Shown here: positions 6,178 through 13,086 of the stretch, one piece after another
Position numbering within the stretch: the first letter of the stretch is position 1
How the letters are laid out: every line of letters begins with the position of its first letter
Notes under the pieces: model-generated
What the model saw: only the letters and a program-made list of their open reading frames with translations
What the model was told of the DNA's origin: nothing
Databases searched by the model: none
NCBI GenBank assembly: GCA_023819545.1
Contig: JAMWCA010000016.1
Location: 1-15,729 of the forward strand
DNA: 15,729 bases
Reading direction: 5' to 3'
Source of the DNA: Candidatus Omnitrophota bacterium
GTDB lineage: Bacteria > Ratteibacteria > UBA8468 > B48-G9 > JAFGKM01
Position numbers and translations under genes: made by a program

Positions 6178-9100
6178 AGAAATAATTAAAAGGGATGGAA
6201 GAATTGTTGACTTTGATAGTTCAAAAATAACAAATGCTATTTTTAAAGCAGGTCATGCAACCGGAGAATTTGGGATGGATATAGCGAAAAAATTGACGAT
6301 AAAAGTTCTTGACCTTGCAACAGAAATTATAAAAAACAAGATTCCAACAGTTGAAGAGATACAGGATATTGTTGAAGAAGTTTTGTTAAACTCTCCTTAT
6401 AAAAGAACAGCAAAAGCATATATAATTTATAGAGAGCAGCATGCAAGAATAAGAGAAATAACGACAAAAGCAAGTGTTGACCTTGTTGATCAATATTTAA
6501 AACAATCTGATTGGCGGGTTAAAGAGAATAGTAATATGGGTTTTTCACTCCAGGGATTAAATAATTATGTTTCTTCTGAAGTAACAAAAACATATTGGCT
6601 TAATAGTATTTATCCACCAGAAATAAGAAAAGCATATGTAGAAGGAGATTTTCATATACATGACTTAGGATGTTTGTCTGTTTATTGTGTTGGATGGGAT
6701 TTACAGGATTTACTTTTGATAGGATTTAAAGGAGCAGAAGGTAAGGTTGAAAGCAGTCCTGCGAAACATTTTGGTTCAGCACTTGGTCAAATTGTTAATT
6801 TTTTCTATACTCTTCAGGGAGAATGTTATTCAGCAGACACTCAAGTATTAACATATTCAGGATGGAAATATTTTTACCAACTTAATGAAGAAGATAAAAT
6901 TTTTACTTTAAATATTCAAACTAATGAAATTGAATTACAAAAGCCAGTTAGATTTTATGAATTTGATTATGATGGTGAACTTTATAATTTTAAATCAAAA
7001 AAAATTGATTTATTAGTAACTCCTAATCATAATATGTTAGTTGACCAATATTCCCCTAATTATAAAGGTTCTTTATATAAAAGGAAATTTGTTAAAGCAA
7101 AAGATTTTAATCCAAATGAGCATTTTATTCCAAAACAGGCAATTTGGAAAGGGAAAAAAGATGAATATTTTGTTTTACCCGGAATTGAAATTCAACAATA
7201 TAGTGGTTTAACTAAGAAATATAAAAAAATAAAAATAGAATCTAAAAAGATACCAATGGACGTTTGGTTGAAGTTTTTTGGTTTTTACTTAGCAGAAGGA
7301 ACTACTACTATAAGAAAAAGGAACAGAGTTGATAGAAAAAAACCATATTATGAGTATCAAGTTAGGATTTTTCAAAACAAAGGAAGTAAATCTGATGAAT
7401 TTGAAGAAGAAGTTTTAAAGAAGCTTCCTTTCCGTTATATAAAGAAAATTTCAGGTAAAAAAATTGAATTTGTAATTTATAATAAGCAACTTTTTTCTTA
7501 CTTAGCACAATTTGGAAAAAGCGAAGACAGATTTATCCCTCAAGAAATAAAAGATTTGGATAAAAATCAATTAAAGATTTTAACAGAATGGATAATGAAA
7601 GGCAATGGATATAAAGGTAATGGTAATATTGAATATTATACAAAGAGTGAAAGGTTAGCAAATGATTTTCAAGAGATAATTTTAAAATTGGGTTTTACTG
7701 CTAACATTTATGAGAAAAATAAAGAGAATTTTAAATGGTATGTAGTTTCTAATTCTCGTTCTCAACATTTTAAATTTTCTAAAAAGAATATTAGAAAAGT
7801 TCCTTATAAAGGTAAAGTTTACTGTGTAGAAGTTCCAAACCATACTTTATATGTTAGAAGAAATGGGAAAGCTTGTTGGTGTGGAAATTCTGCAGGAGCG
7901 CAGGCATTTTCAAATTTTGATACTTTACTGGCTCCTTTTGTAAGATATGATGGTTTAAATTATAAAGAAGTTAAGCAAGCAATACAGGAATTTCTTTTTA
8001 ATCTAAATGTTCCAACAAGGACAGGTTTTCAGACACCTTTCACAAATTTAACTTTTGATTTAAAGGTTCCTGATATTTACAAGGAGCAACCTATTATAGT
8101 TGGAGGCAAGATTCATAATATTACTTATAGTGAATTTCAAAAAGAGATGGATATGATAAATAAAGCATTTTTTGAGGTAATGCTTGAAGGAGATGCAAAA
8201 GGAAGAGTTTTTACCTTTCCAATACCTACATATAATATAACAAAAGATTTTGATTGGGATAATGAAATTTTGGAAGGATTATGGGAAATGACTGGTAAAT
8301 ATGGTATTCCTTATTTTTCAAATTTTATAAATTCAGATATGAGGCCTGATGATGTAAGGTCAATGTGTTGTAGGTTGAGGTTGCAATTGGATGAGTTGAA
8401 AAAAAGAGGGGGAGGTCTTTTTGGTGCAAATCCACAAACTGGAAGTATTGGTGTAGTTACTATTAATTTACCTCGCATTGGATATTTATCAAAAACGAAA
8501 GAGGAATTTAAGAAAAGATTGTCTGATTTAATGGAACTTGCGAAGGAAAGTTTAGAAATAAAAAGAAAAGTCCTTGAAAGATTTACAGATGAAGGACTTT
8601 ATCCGTATTCAAGATTTTATTTAAGAAATGTTAAGGAAAGATTTGGGAAATATTGGACAAATCATTTTTCAACAATCGGAATTGTTGGAATGAATGAAGC
8701 ATGTTTAAATCTCTTCGGAAAAGATTTAGGAAGTGATGAAGGTATTGATTTTGCAGTTGAAATAATGGAATTTATGAGAGAAAAATTAATAAAATTTCAA
8801 GAAAGTACAGGTAATAATTATAATCTTGAAGCAACTCCTGCCGAAGGAACAAGTTATCGTTTAGCAAGAATTGATAAAAATAAATATCCAGATATAATAG
8901 TTGCAAATGAGACAGAATATAGAAAAGGAGCAGAGCCATTTTACACAAACTCAACGCATCTTCCTGTAAATTATACTGATGATATATTTGAACTACTTGA
9001 AAAACAGGATAAATTGCAGTCATTATATACAGGAGGGACAGTTGTTCATATATTTGTAGGAGAAAGAATAGATTCAAAAGAGGGGATAAAAAAACTTGTT

Positions 9101-9325
9101 AAAATAATATGTGAAAATTTTACTTTACCATATTTTACAATAACTCCAACTTTCAGTGTATGTCCTAATGATGGATATTTAAACGGACAAATTTATAACT
9201 GTCCAAAATGTGGCAGTTCTACTGAAATCTATTCAAGGATTGTTGGTTATTTAAGACCGATAAGTCAGTGGAATAAAGGCAAATTTGAAGAATTTAAAAT
9301 AAGAAAGACATTTGTTATCAAATGA
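6170..9325 (+). CDS. nrdD: Anaerobic (class III) ribonucleoside-triphosphate reductase, intein-containing precursor
   Basis: The precursor is 1051 residues; without the intein (residues 219-573) the enzyme is 696, normal for NrdD. It reduces ribonucleoside triphosphates to deoxy forms in the cytoplasm using a glycyl radical. Domains in order: an ATP-cone (about 1-100, IIKRDGRIVDFDSSKI onward), then the ten-stranded barrel. YCVGWDL holds Cys173, and MCCRLRL holds Cys733-Cys734, positions that match the catalytic cysteines of characterised class III enzymes. The zinc site near the end has Cys998, Cys1011 and Cys1014, with Asp1001 in CPNDGY where many relatives have His or Cys. The radical motif is RIVGYLRP with Gly1026. 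The flanks LQGE and SAGAQAFSNFDTLLAPF join cleanly when the intein is removed. AGGAGG at 6159-6164, five bases before the ATG, gives strong initiation inside nrdR, and the stop overlaps nrdG (ATGA). Confidence 0.97.
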   Translation: MFKEIIKRDGRIVDFDSSKITNAIFKAGHATGEFGMDIAKKLTIKVLDLATEIIKNKIPTVEEIQDIVEEVLLNSPYKRTAKAYIIYREQHARIREITTKASVDLVDQYLKQSDWRVKENSNMGFSLQGLNNYVSSEVTKTYWLNSIYPPEIRKAYVEGDFHIHDLGCLSVYCVGWDLQDLLLIGFKGAEGKVESSPAKHFGSALGQIVNFFYTLQGECYSADTQVLTYSGWKYFYQLNEEDKIFTLNIQTNEIELQKPVRFYEFDYDGELYNFKSKKIDLLVTPNHNMLVDQYSPNYKGSLYKRKFVKAKDFNPNEHFIPKQAIWKGKKDEYFVLPGIEIQQYSGLTKKYKKIKIESKKIPMDVWLKFFGFYLAEGTTTIRKRNRVDRKKPYYEYQVRIFQNKGSKSDEFEEEVLKKLPFRYIKKISGKKIEFVIYNKQLFSYLAQFGKSEDRFIPQEIKDLDKNQLKILTEWIMKGNGYKGNGNIEYYTKSERLANDFQEIILKLGFTANIYEKNKENFKWYVVSNSRSQHFKFSKKNIRKVPYKGKVYCVEVPNHTLYVRRNGKACWCGNSAGAQAFSNFDTLLAPFVRYDGLNYKEVKQAIQEFLFNLNVPTRTGFQTPFTNLTFDLKVPDIYKEQPIIVGGKIHNITYSEFQKEMDMINKAFFEVMLEGDAKGRVFTFPIPTYNITKDFDWDNEILEGLWEMTGKYGIPYFSNFINSDMRPDDVRSMCCRLRLQLDELKKRGGGLFGANPQTGSIGVVTINLPRIGYLSKTKEEFKKRLSDLMELAKESLEIKRKVLERFTDEGLYPYSRFYLRNVKERFGKYWTNHFSTIGIVGMNEACLNLFGKDLGSDEGIDFAVEIMEFMREKLIKFQESTGNNYNLEATPAEGTSYRLARIDKNKYPDIIVANETEYRKGAEPFYTNSTHLPVNYTDDIFELLEKQDKLQSLYTGGTVVHIFVGERIDSKEGIKKLVKIICENFTLPYFTITPTFSVCPNDGYLNGQIYNCPKCGSSTEIYSRIVGYLRPISQWNKGKFEEFKIRKTFVIK
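6824..7888 (+). mobile_element. Intein with LAGLIDADG homing endonuclease, inserted in NrdD
   Basis: A 355-residue in-frame protein intron, NrdD residues 219-573. It begins at Cys219, the splicing nucleophile, in CYSADTQVLTYSG (block A). Block B is TPNH (Thr284-His287). Blocks F and G are YCVEVPNHTLYVRRNG and a Cys-Gly-Asn end (Asn573), with Ser574 as the first C-extein residue. The penultimate residue is Gly rather than the usual His. A LAGLIDADG endonuclease lies between: motif one FFGFYLAEG with acidic Glu376, motif two ILTEWIMKGNGY, where Asn479 takes the place of the usual acidic residue. The host protein would be rejoined as LQGE-SAGAQAF, within a strongly conserved stretch, a usual place for inteins. 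The intein is needed to splice for NrdD to be functional. Its base composition does not stand out from the host gene by eye. Confidence 0.95.
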
Positions 9326-10011
9326 GAATAGGAGCACTTCAAAAAACATCTTTAATTGAATTTCCTGGAATTATTTCTTGCATTGTTTTTACTCAAGGTT
9401 GTAATTTTAGATGTCCATATTGTCATAATCCAGAACTTGTTTTACCTGAAAAATTTACAGAGATTATTCCAGAAGGATTTTTTTTCTCTTTTTTGGAAAA
9501 AAGAAAAAGATATCTTGAAGGTGTTTGTATAACAGGTGGAGAGCCAACAATTCACGAAGATATAAAAGATTTTATAAAAAAAATTAAAGATATGGGATAC
9601 AAAGTTAAAATTGATACAAATGGTTCAAACCCTGAAATTATTGAAGGACTCTTAAAAGAAAATCTTATTGATTATATCTCATTAGATTTGAAAGGCCCTT
9701 TAGAAAAATATAAAATTATTACAGGAGTTGAAATAGAGACAGATAAAATATTGAAATCAATAGAATTGATAAAAAATTCAGAAATAGATTATGAAATAAG
9801 AACTACTGTGGTAAAAAAACAAATTTTATTTGAAGATTTTGAAAAAATAGGGGAAATTATAGAGGGTTGTAAAAAATATTATCTTCAAAAGTTTATTCCT
9901 TCAAAACATGTCAATGAAGATTTTATAAAAGAACAAACATATACAGATGATGAATTTCACAGAATCAAAGAAATAATGAAAAAATATGTTTCTTTTTGTG
10001 AAGTGAGATAA
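9322..10011 (+). CDS. nrdG: Anaerobic ribonucleoside-triphosphate reductase activating protein (radical SAM)
   Basis: A 229-residue radical-SAM activase. The 4Fe-4S site is CNFRCPYC with Cys27, Cys31 and Cys34 (C-x3-C-x2-C), followed by HNPEL. CITGGEPTIH near 69-78 is the GGE SAM-binding motif, and VKIDTNGSNPEII near 94-106 is also typical. It begins with GALQKTSLIEFPGIISCIVF, characteristic of the NrdG-type activases found beside single-ATP-cone NrdD proteins. It uses reduced iron-sulfur cluster and S-adenosylmethionine to generate the glycyl radical on NrdD (Gly1026 of the precursor). The start overlaps the nrdD stop as ATGA with no clear ribosome binding site, so its output should follow that of nrdD. 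Some relatives with this N-terminus are annotated simply as pyruvate formate-lyase-type activases; the position after nrdD settles the role. Confidence 0.93.
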   Translation: MRIGALQKTSLIEFPGIISCIVFTQGCNFRCPYCHNPELVLPEKFTEIIPEGFFFSFLEKRKRYLEGVCITGGEPTIHEDIKDFIKKIKDMGYKVKIDTNGSNPEIIEGLLKENLIDYISLDLKGPLEKYKIITGVEIETDKILKSIELIKNSEIDYEIRTTVVKKQILFEDFEKIGEIIEGCKKYYLQKFIPSKHVNEDFIKEQTYTDDEFHRIKEIMKKYVSFCEVR

Positions 10012-10014
10012 CAT

Positions 10015-11199
10015 ATGAAAATTGCCCATGTTATTACACGACTCATTGTTGGTGGTGCTCAGGAGAATACAATCTTTACTGTTGAGGGATTGATAAAAAA
10101 GGGATATAAAGTTGATTTAATAAGTGGTCCTACAAAAGGGCCTGAGGGTTCTTTAGAAAAAAAAATAATACAAAAAGGCATCCCTCTTATAATTGTCAAA
10201 GAACTTGTTAGAGAAATAAATCCTTTTTATGATATAGTTGCTTTTATTAAACTTTTTTTTATTTTCAAAAAAAATAAGTATGACATAGTTCACACACATA
10301 GTGCAAAAGCAGGCATACTTGGAAGGATTTCTGCAAAACTCGCCAACCCCAAAAGTATAGTAATTCATACTATTCATGGATTGCCATTTCATCCTTATCA
10401 GAATAAACTTTTAAATTTTATCTATATTTTTGCTGAAAAAGTCGCCTATCCTTTTACTGACCATTTTATTTGTGTTGGACAAATAATGAAAGAAAAATCA
10501 CTTAAAGCAAAAATAGGTAAAGAAGAAGATTATACTGTTATTTACAGTGGATTTGAAGTTGAAAAGTATATTGAAAGTATGAAAAAAAGAGATATTTTAA
10601 GAGAAAAATATGGGATAAGTAAAAATGAAAAAGTTATTGGTATGATTGGAAGGTTGTTTTATCTTAAAGGGCAGAATTATTTAATAGAAGCATTTAAGGA
10701 AGTTTCTAAAAGACATCCAGAAGCAAAACTTATCTTTGTTGGAGATGGAATTTTAAGAAAAGAACTTGAAGATTATGCTAAAAAAAATAATATCCATGGA
10801 AAAGTAATATTTACTGGTCTTGTTCCACCTGAAAAAATTCCTGAATATGTAAGTATTATGGATATACTTGTTCACACAAGTTTAAGAGAAGGTTTGCCAA
10901 GAGCAGTTGCACAGGGACTCGCAGGAGGAAAGCCAGTTGTTGCTTTTGATGTTGATGGAGCAAAGGAAATAGTAATAAATTGGAAAACAGGATTTATTGT
11001 TCCTCCTGAAGATGTTGAATTATTAAAAGAAAAAATTATCTATCTTCTTGAAAATTCTGAAATTTCTGCTAAAATGGGAAAAGAAGGGCAAAAGTTAATT
11101 ATGCAACTGTTTCCAGTTGGAAAAATGGTTGACGAAATTGAAAAAATTTATGTAAAATTTTTGAGTAATGGGAAAAGAAAAAGATTATATCGTAGTTGA
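10015..11199 (+). CDS. Glycosyltransferase family 4 (GT-B fold)
   Basis: A 394-residue GT4 enzyme of standard length. The N-terminus MKIAHVITRLIVGGAQENT is the typical acceptor-domain opening with a Gly-Gly-Ala-Gln loop. HTHSAKAGILGRISAKLA near 92-110 and a HGLPFH segment follow. The donor domain has IGMIGRLFYLKGQNYLIEAF near 212-231 and REGLPRAVAQGLAGGKPVVA. In the family's E-x7-E motif the first Glu is Glu292, but the second position is Gln300, as seen in a subgroup of these enzymes; FDVDGAKEIV follows. It probably adds a sugar from a nucleotide-sugar donor to a lipid-linked or surface glycan; donor and acceptor are unknown. It starts three bases after nrdG. The last 32 bases overlap the next gene in another frame. 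Confidence 0.9.
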   Translation: MKIAHVITRLIVGGAQENTIFTVEGLIKKGYKVDLISGPTKGPEGSLEKKIIQKGIPLIIVKELVREINPFYDIVAFIKLFFIFKKNKYDIVHTHSAKAGILGRISAKLANPKSIVIHTIHGLPFHPYQNKLLNFIYIFAEKVAYPFTDHFICVGQIMKEKSLKAKIGKEEDYTVIYSGFEVEKYIESMKKRDILREKYGISKNEKVIGMIGRLFYLKGQNYLIEAFKEVSKRHPEAKLIFVGDGILRKELEDYAKKNNIHGKVIFTGLVPPEKIPEYVSIMDILVHTSLREGLPRAVAQGLAGGKPVVAFDVDGAKEIVINWKTGFIVPPEDVELLKEKIIYLLENSEISAKMGKEGQKLIMQLFPVGKMVDEIEKIYVKFLSNGKRKRLYRS

Positions 11200-11563
11200 A
11201 GCAAATTATAGAAGTTTAGAGTTAATTTCAAGTTTTATTCAAAAAAAATGTTTACTTTCAAAATTAAGTTTTAAAAAAACATGGGAAATAATGTTAACAG
11301 TTGATGAAATTTGTAGTTCAATAATAACTTGTAAAAACAATGAACCCAATATTATCAAAGTTACATGGGAAAATATGCCGAATTCTATTAAAATTGAAAT
11401 AATAGATGATGGGTGTCCTTTTAATCCATTAAATATAACCCATGAAGATTATGGGCTCGGAATACAAATAATAAAGGAGATGATTGATTATTTTGAGTAT
11501 AAAAGAGAGAATAGTTATAATATTGTAATTTTGAAAAAGAATAGAAGAAGGAGAAAAAAGTGA
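11168..11563 (+). CDS. RsbW/SpoIIAB-like ATP-binding protein (anti-sigma factor kinase family)
   Basis: A 131-residue protein consisting only of a GHKL/HATPase domain of the RsbW type. Helix one leads to the N-box LTVDEICSSII (44-53). The G1 box is IIDDGCPFNPL with Asp80 and Gly82, and the G2 box is YGLGI (95-99), followed by IIKEMIDYFEY, a normal RsbW ending. Family members bind ATP, phosphorylate an anti-sigma-factor antagonist (STAS protein) and hold a sigma factor inactive. No sigma factor or STAS antagonist is coded nearby, so the partner is elsewhere. Unusual: Glu47 of the N-box is present but the Asn four residues later, which helps bind magnesium-ATP, is Ser51. It may bind nucleotide weakly or act only by binding. 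The start lies 32 bases inside the GT4 gene, with only a weak GAG upstream. Confidence 0.82.
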   Translation: MGKEKDYIVVEANYRSLELISSFIQKKCLLSKLSFKKTWEIMLTVDEICSSIITCKNNEPNIIKVTWENMPNSIKIEIIDDGCPFNPLNITHEDYGLGIQIIKEMIDYFEYKRENSYNIVILKKNRRRRKK

Positions 11564-12330
11564 AAGTTTTAGAGAAGTTTTCTTTGAAAGGTAAAACTGC
11601 CCTTATAACTGGTGGAACGAGTGGACTTGGTAAAGAAATGGCAAAGTCACTTTTAGAAGCAGGTGCTGAAGTTGCTATAATAGGTAAAGATGAAGAAAAA
11701 GGTGTTAAAGTAAAACAGGAATTGATTGAAAAAACAGGACAGAAAACAATATATATAAAAGGGGATGTAAGAAAATCTGAAGATATTGAGAATTTTGTAA
11801 AGTTAACAATAGAAAACTTTGGCAAAATAGATATATTAATAACATCTGCAGGAATAAATATAAGAAAAAATGCTGAGGATTTAACAATTGAAGAAGTTAG
11901 AGATTTATTTGATACAAATTTTTTTGGAACATGGTATACTTGTAAAATAGTTGGGAAACACATGATAGAACGAAGATATGGAAGAATAATCACAATTGGT
12001 TCAATTTTAAGTTTTGTTACAATTCCTGGAAGAAGTATTTATTCTTCTACAAAAGGAGCAATAATTCAATTGACGAAAACACTTGCTGTTGAATGGGCAA
12101 AATATAATATTACTGTTAATTGTATTTGTCCTGGTGTTTTTAATACTCCTATAAATGAAATAATTTTTAAAGACCCTGAAATAAAAAAAAGTTTTTTGGA
12201 AAAAATACCAGTTGGAAGAATTGGAAACCCAGAAGAGATTGGTCCACTTGCTGTTTTTCTCTCTTCAGATGCTTGTCCATTTATAACTGGCAGTGCAATT
12301 TTAATTGATGGTGGCTGGACATGTCTATAA
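11560..12330 (+). CDS. Short-chain dehydrogenase/reductase (gluconate 5-dehydrogenase / KduD-like)
   Basis: A 256-residue classical SDR using NAD(H) or NADP(H). The cofactor loop is TGGTSGLG (17-24), and TSAG stands at the usual NNAG site. The catalytic residues are Ser148, Tyr161 and Lys165, with the correct S-x12-Y-x3-K spacing (IGS ILS through YSSTK). TVNCICPGVFNTPI and SSDACPFITGSAILIDGGW complete the fold. The opening FSLKGKTALITGGTSGLGK is like that of gluconate 5-dehydrogenase and 2-deoxy-gluconate 3-dehydrogenase, so an oxidised sugar acid is the likeliest substrate, but related SDRs are diverse. The start is GTG at 11560, overlapping the upstream stop, with a strong AAGGAG at 11548-11553 six bases upstream. 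Together with the Hps-RraA gene downstream it hints at sugar or sugar-phosphate metabolism. Confidence 0.9.
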   Translation: MKVLEKFSLKGKTALITGGTSGLGKEMAKSLLEAGAEVAIIGKDEEKGVKVKQELIEKTGQKTIYIKGDVRKSEDIENFVKLTIENFGKIDILITSAGINIRKNAEDLTIEEVRDLFDTNFFGTWYTCKIVGKHMIERRYGRIITIGSILSFVTIPGRSIYSSTKGAIIQLTKTLAVEWAKYNITVNCICPGVFNTPINEIIFKDPEIKKSFLEKIPVGRIGNPEEIGPLAVFLSSDACPFITGSAILIDGGWTCL

Positions 12331-12333
12331 AAA

Positions 12334-13086
12334 ATGGAAAAAACAAAGAAAGTCCTTGTTTATTGTGAGGGTAAAAAGTGGCTTGTAAATAATAATTTAA
12401 AAAAATTTTCAACTCATTTCGGAAATATTGAAATTCCAGAATTCAAAAATGAAATTGAAACTTTCCAAGTAAATAAAAAAAAATTTTACTTTTTTAAACC
12501 ATCAATTTCTGAATTTATTTTAAAGATAAAAAGAAAAACACAGATAATTTATCCAAAAGATTTAGCAATAATTCTTTTTTATTCAGACCTTAAAGAAACA
12601 GATAATGTAATTGAAACAGGAACAGGTTCGGGTTCTTTATTGATAGGAATTCTTTCAAGAGTAAAAAAAGGAAAAGTTATAACAATTGAAAGGAACCAAG
12701 AGTTTAGGAAGATTGCTGAAAAAAATGTAGAAGATTATTTTGGAAAAATACCTGAAAATTTAGAATTTATTGAAGGAGATGTTTATGATGAAAATTTTAA
12801 ACTTGATTTTGTAGAAAATTGGGCTGATAAAATATTCTTTGATTTACCAGAACCATGGAAAGCAAAAAATCTTTTAAAATATTTAAAAATTGGTGGAATT
12901 TTAGTGAACTATAACCCACAGATATTTCAAATAAAAAAATTTATTGAGGAAATTAATGGTTTTATTGATATAAATGTTTTTGAAATTCTTGAGAGGAAAT
13001 GGATTGTAGACGAGAAAAGAGCAAGACCAACTGATATAATGAGAGGGCATACTGGTTTTATAATGATTGCAAGGAGAGTTGAATGA
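12334..13086 (+). CDS. trmI: tRNA (adenine-58-N1)-methyltransferase TrmI
   Basis: A 250-residue SAM-dependent methyltransferase of the TrmI/Trm61 family, which makes m1A58 in the T-loop of tRNA, usually as a homotetramer. The small N-terminal beta domain is present. KRKTQIIYPKDLAIILFY (about 67-84) is the family segment just before the Rossmann core. The SAM loop is ETGTGSGSLL starting at Glu94, with ITIERNQEF as the ribose-binding strand. DLPEPWK (Asp170) is the catalytic-site motif, and RARPTDIMRGHTGFIMIARR ends the protein, as in known TrmI. The start ATG at 12334 has no clear ribosome binding site and lies three bases after the SDR stop. A tRNA-modifying enzyme inside a metabolic operon is a matter of position rather than pathway; it may simply be co-expressed. 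Its stop overlaps the next start (ATGA). Confidence 0.93.
   Translation: MEKTKKVLVYCEGKKWLVNNNLKKFSTHFGNIEIPEFKNEIETFQVNKKKFYFFKPSISEFILKIKRKTQIIYPKDLAIILFYSDLKETDNVIETGTGSGSLLIGILSRVKKGKVITIERNQEFRKIAEKNVEDYFGKIPENLEFIEGDVYDENFKLDFVENWADKIFFDLPEPWKAKNLLKYLKIGGILVNYNPQIFQIKKFIEEINGFIDINVFEILERKWIVDEKRARPTDIMRGHTGFIMIARRVE

Noticed and set aside
11421..11993. 190-residue - strand open frame across the RsbW-like and SDR genes
   Set aside because: Both + strand genes have clear motifs throughout; the antisense frame exists because of the AT-rich codon pattern.
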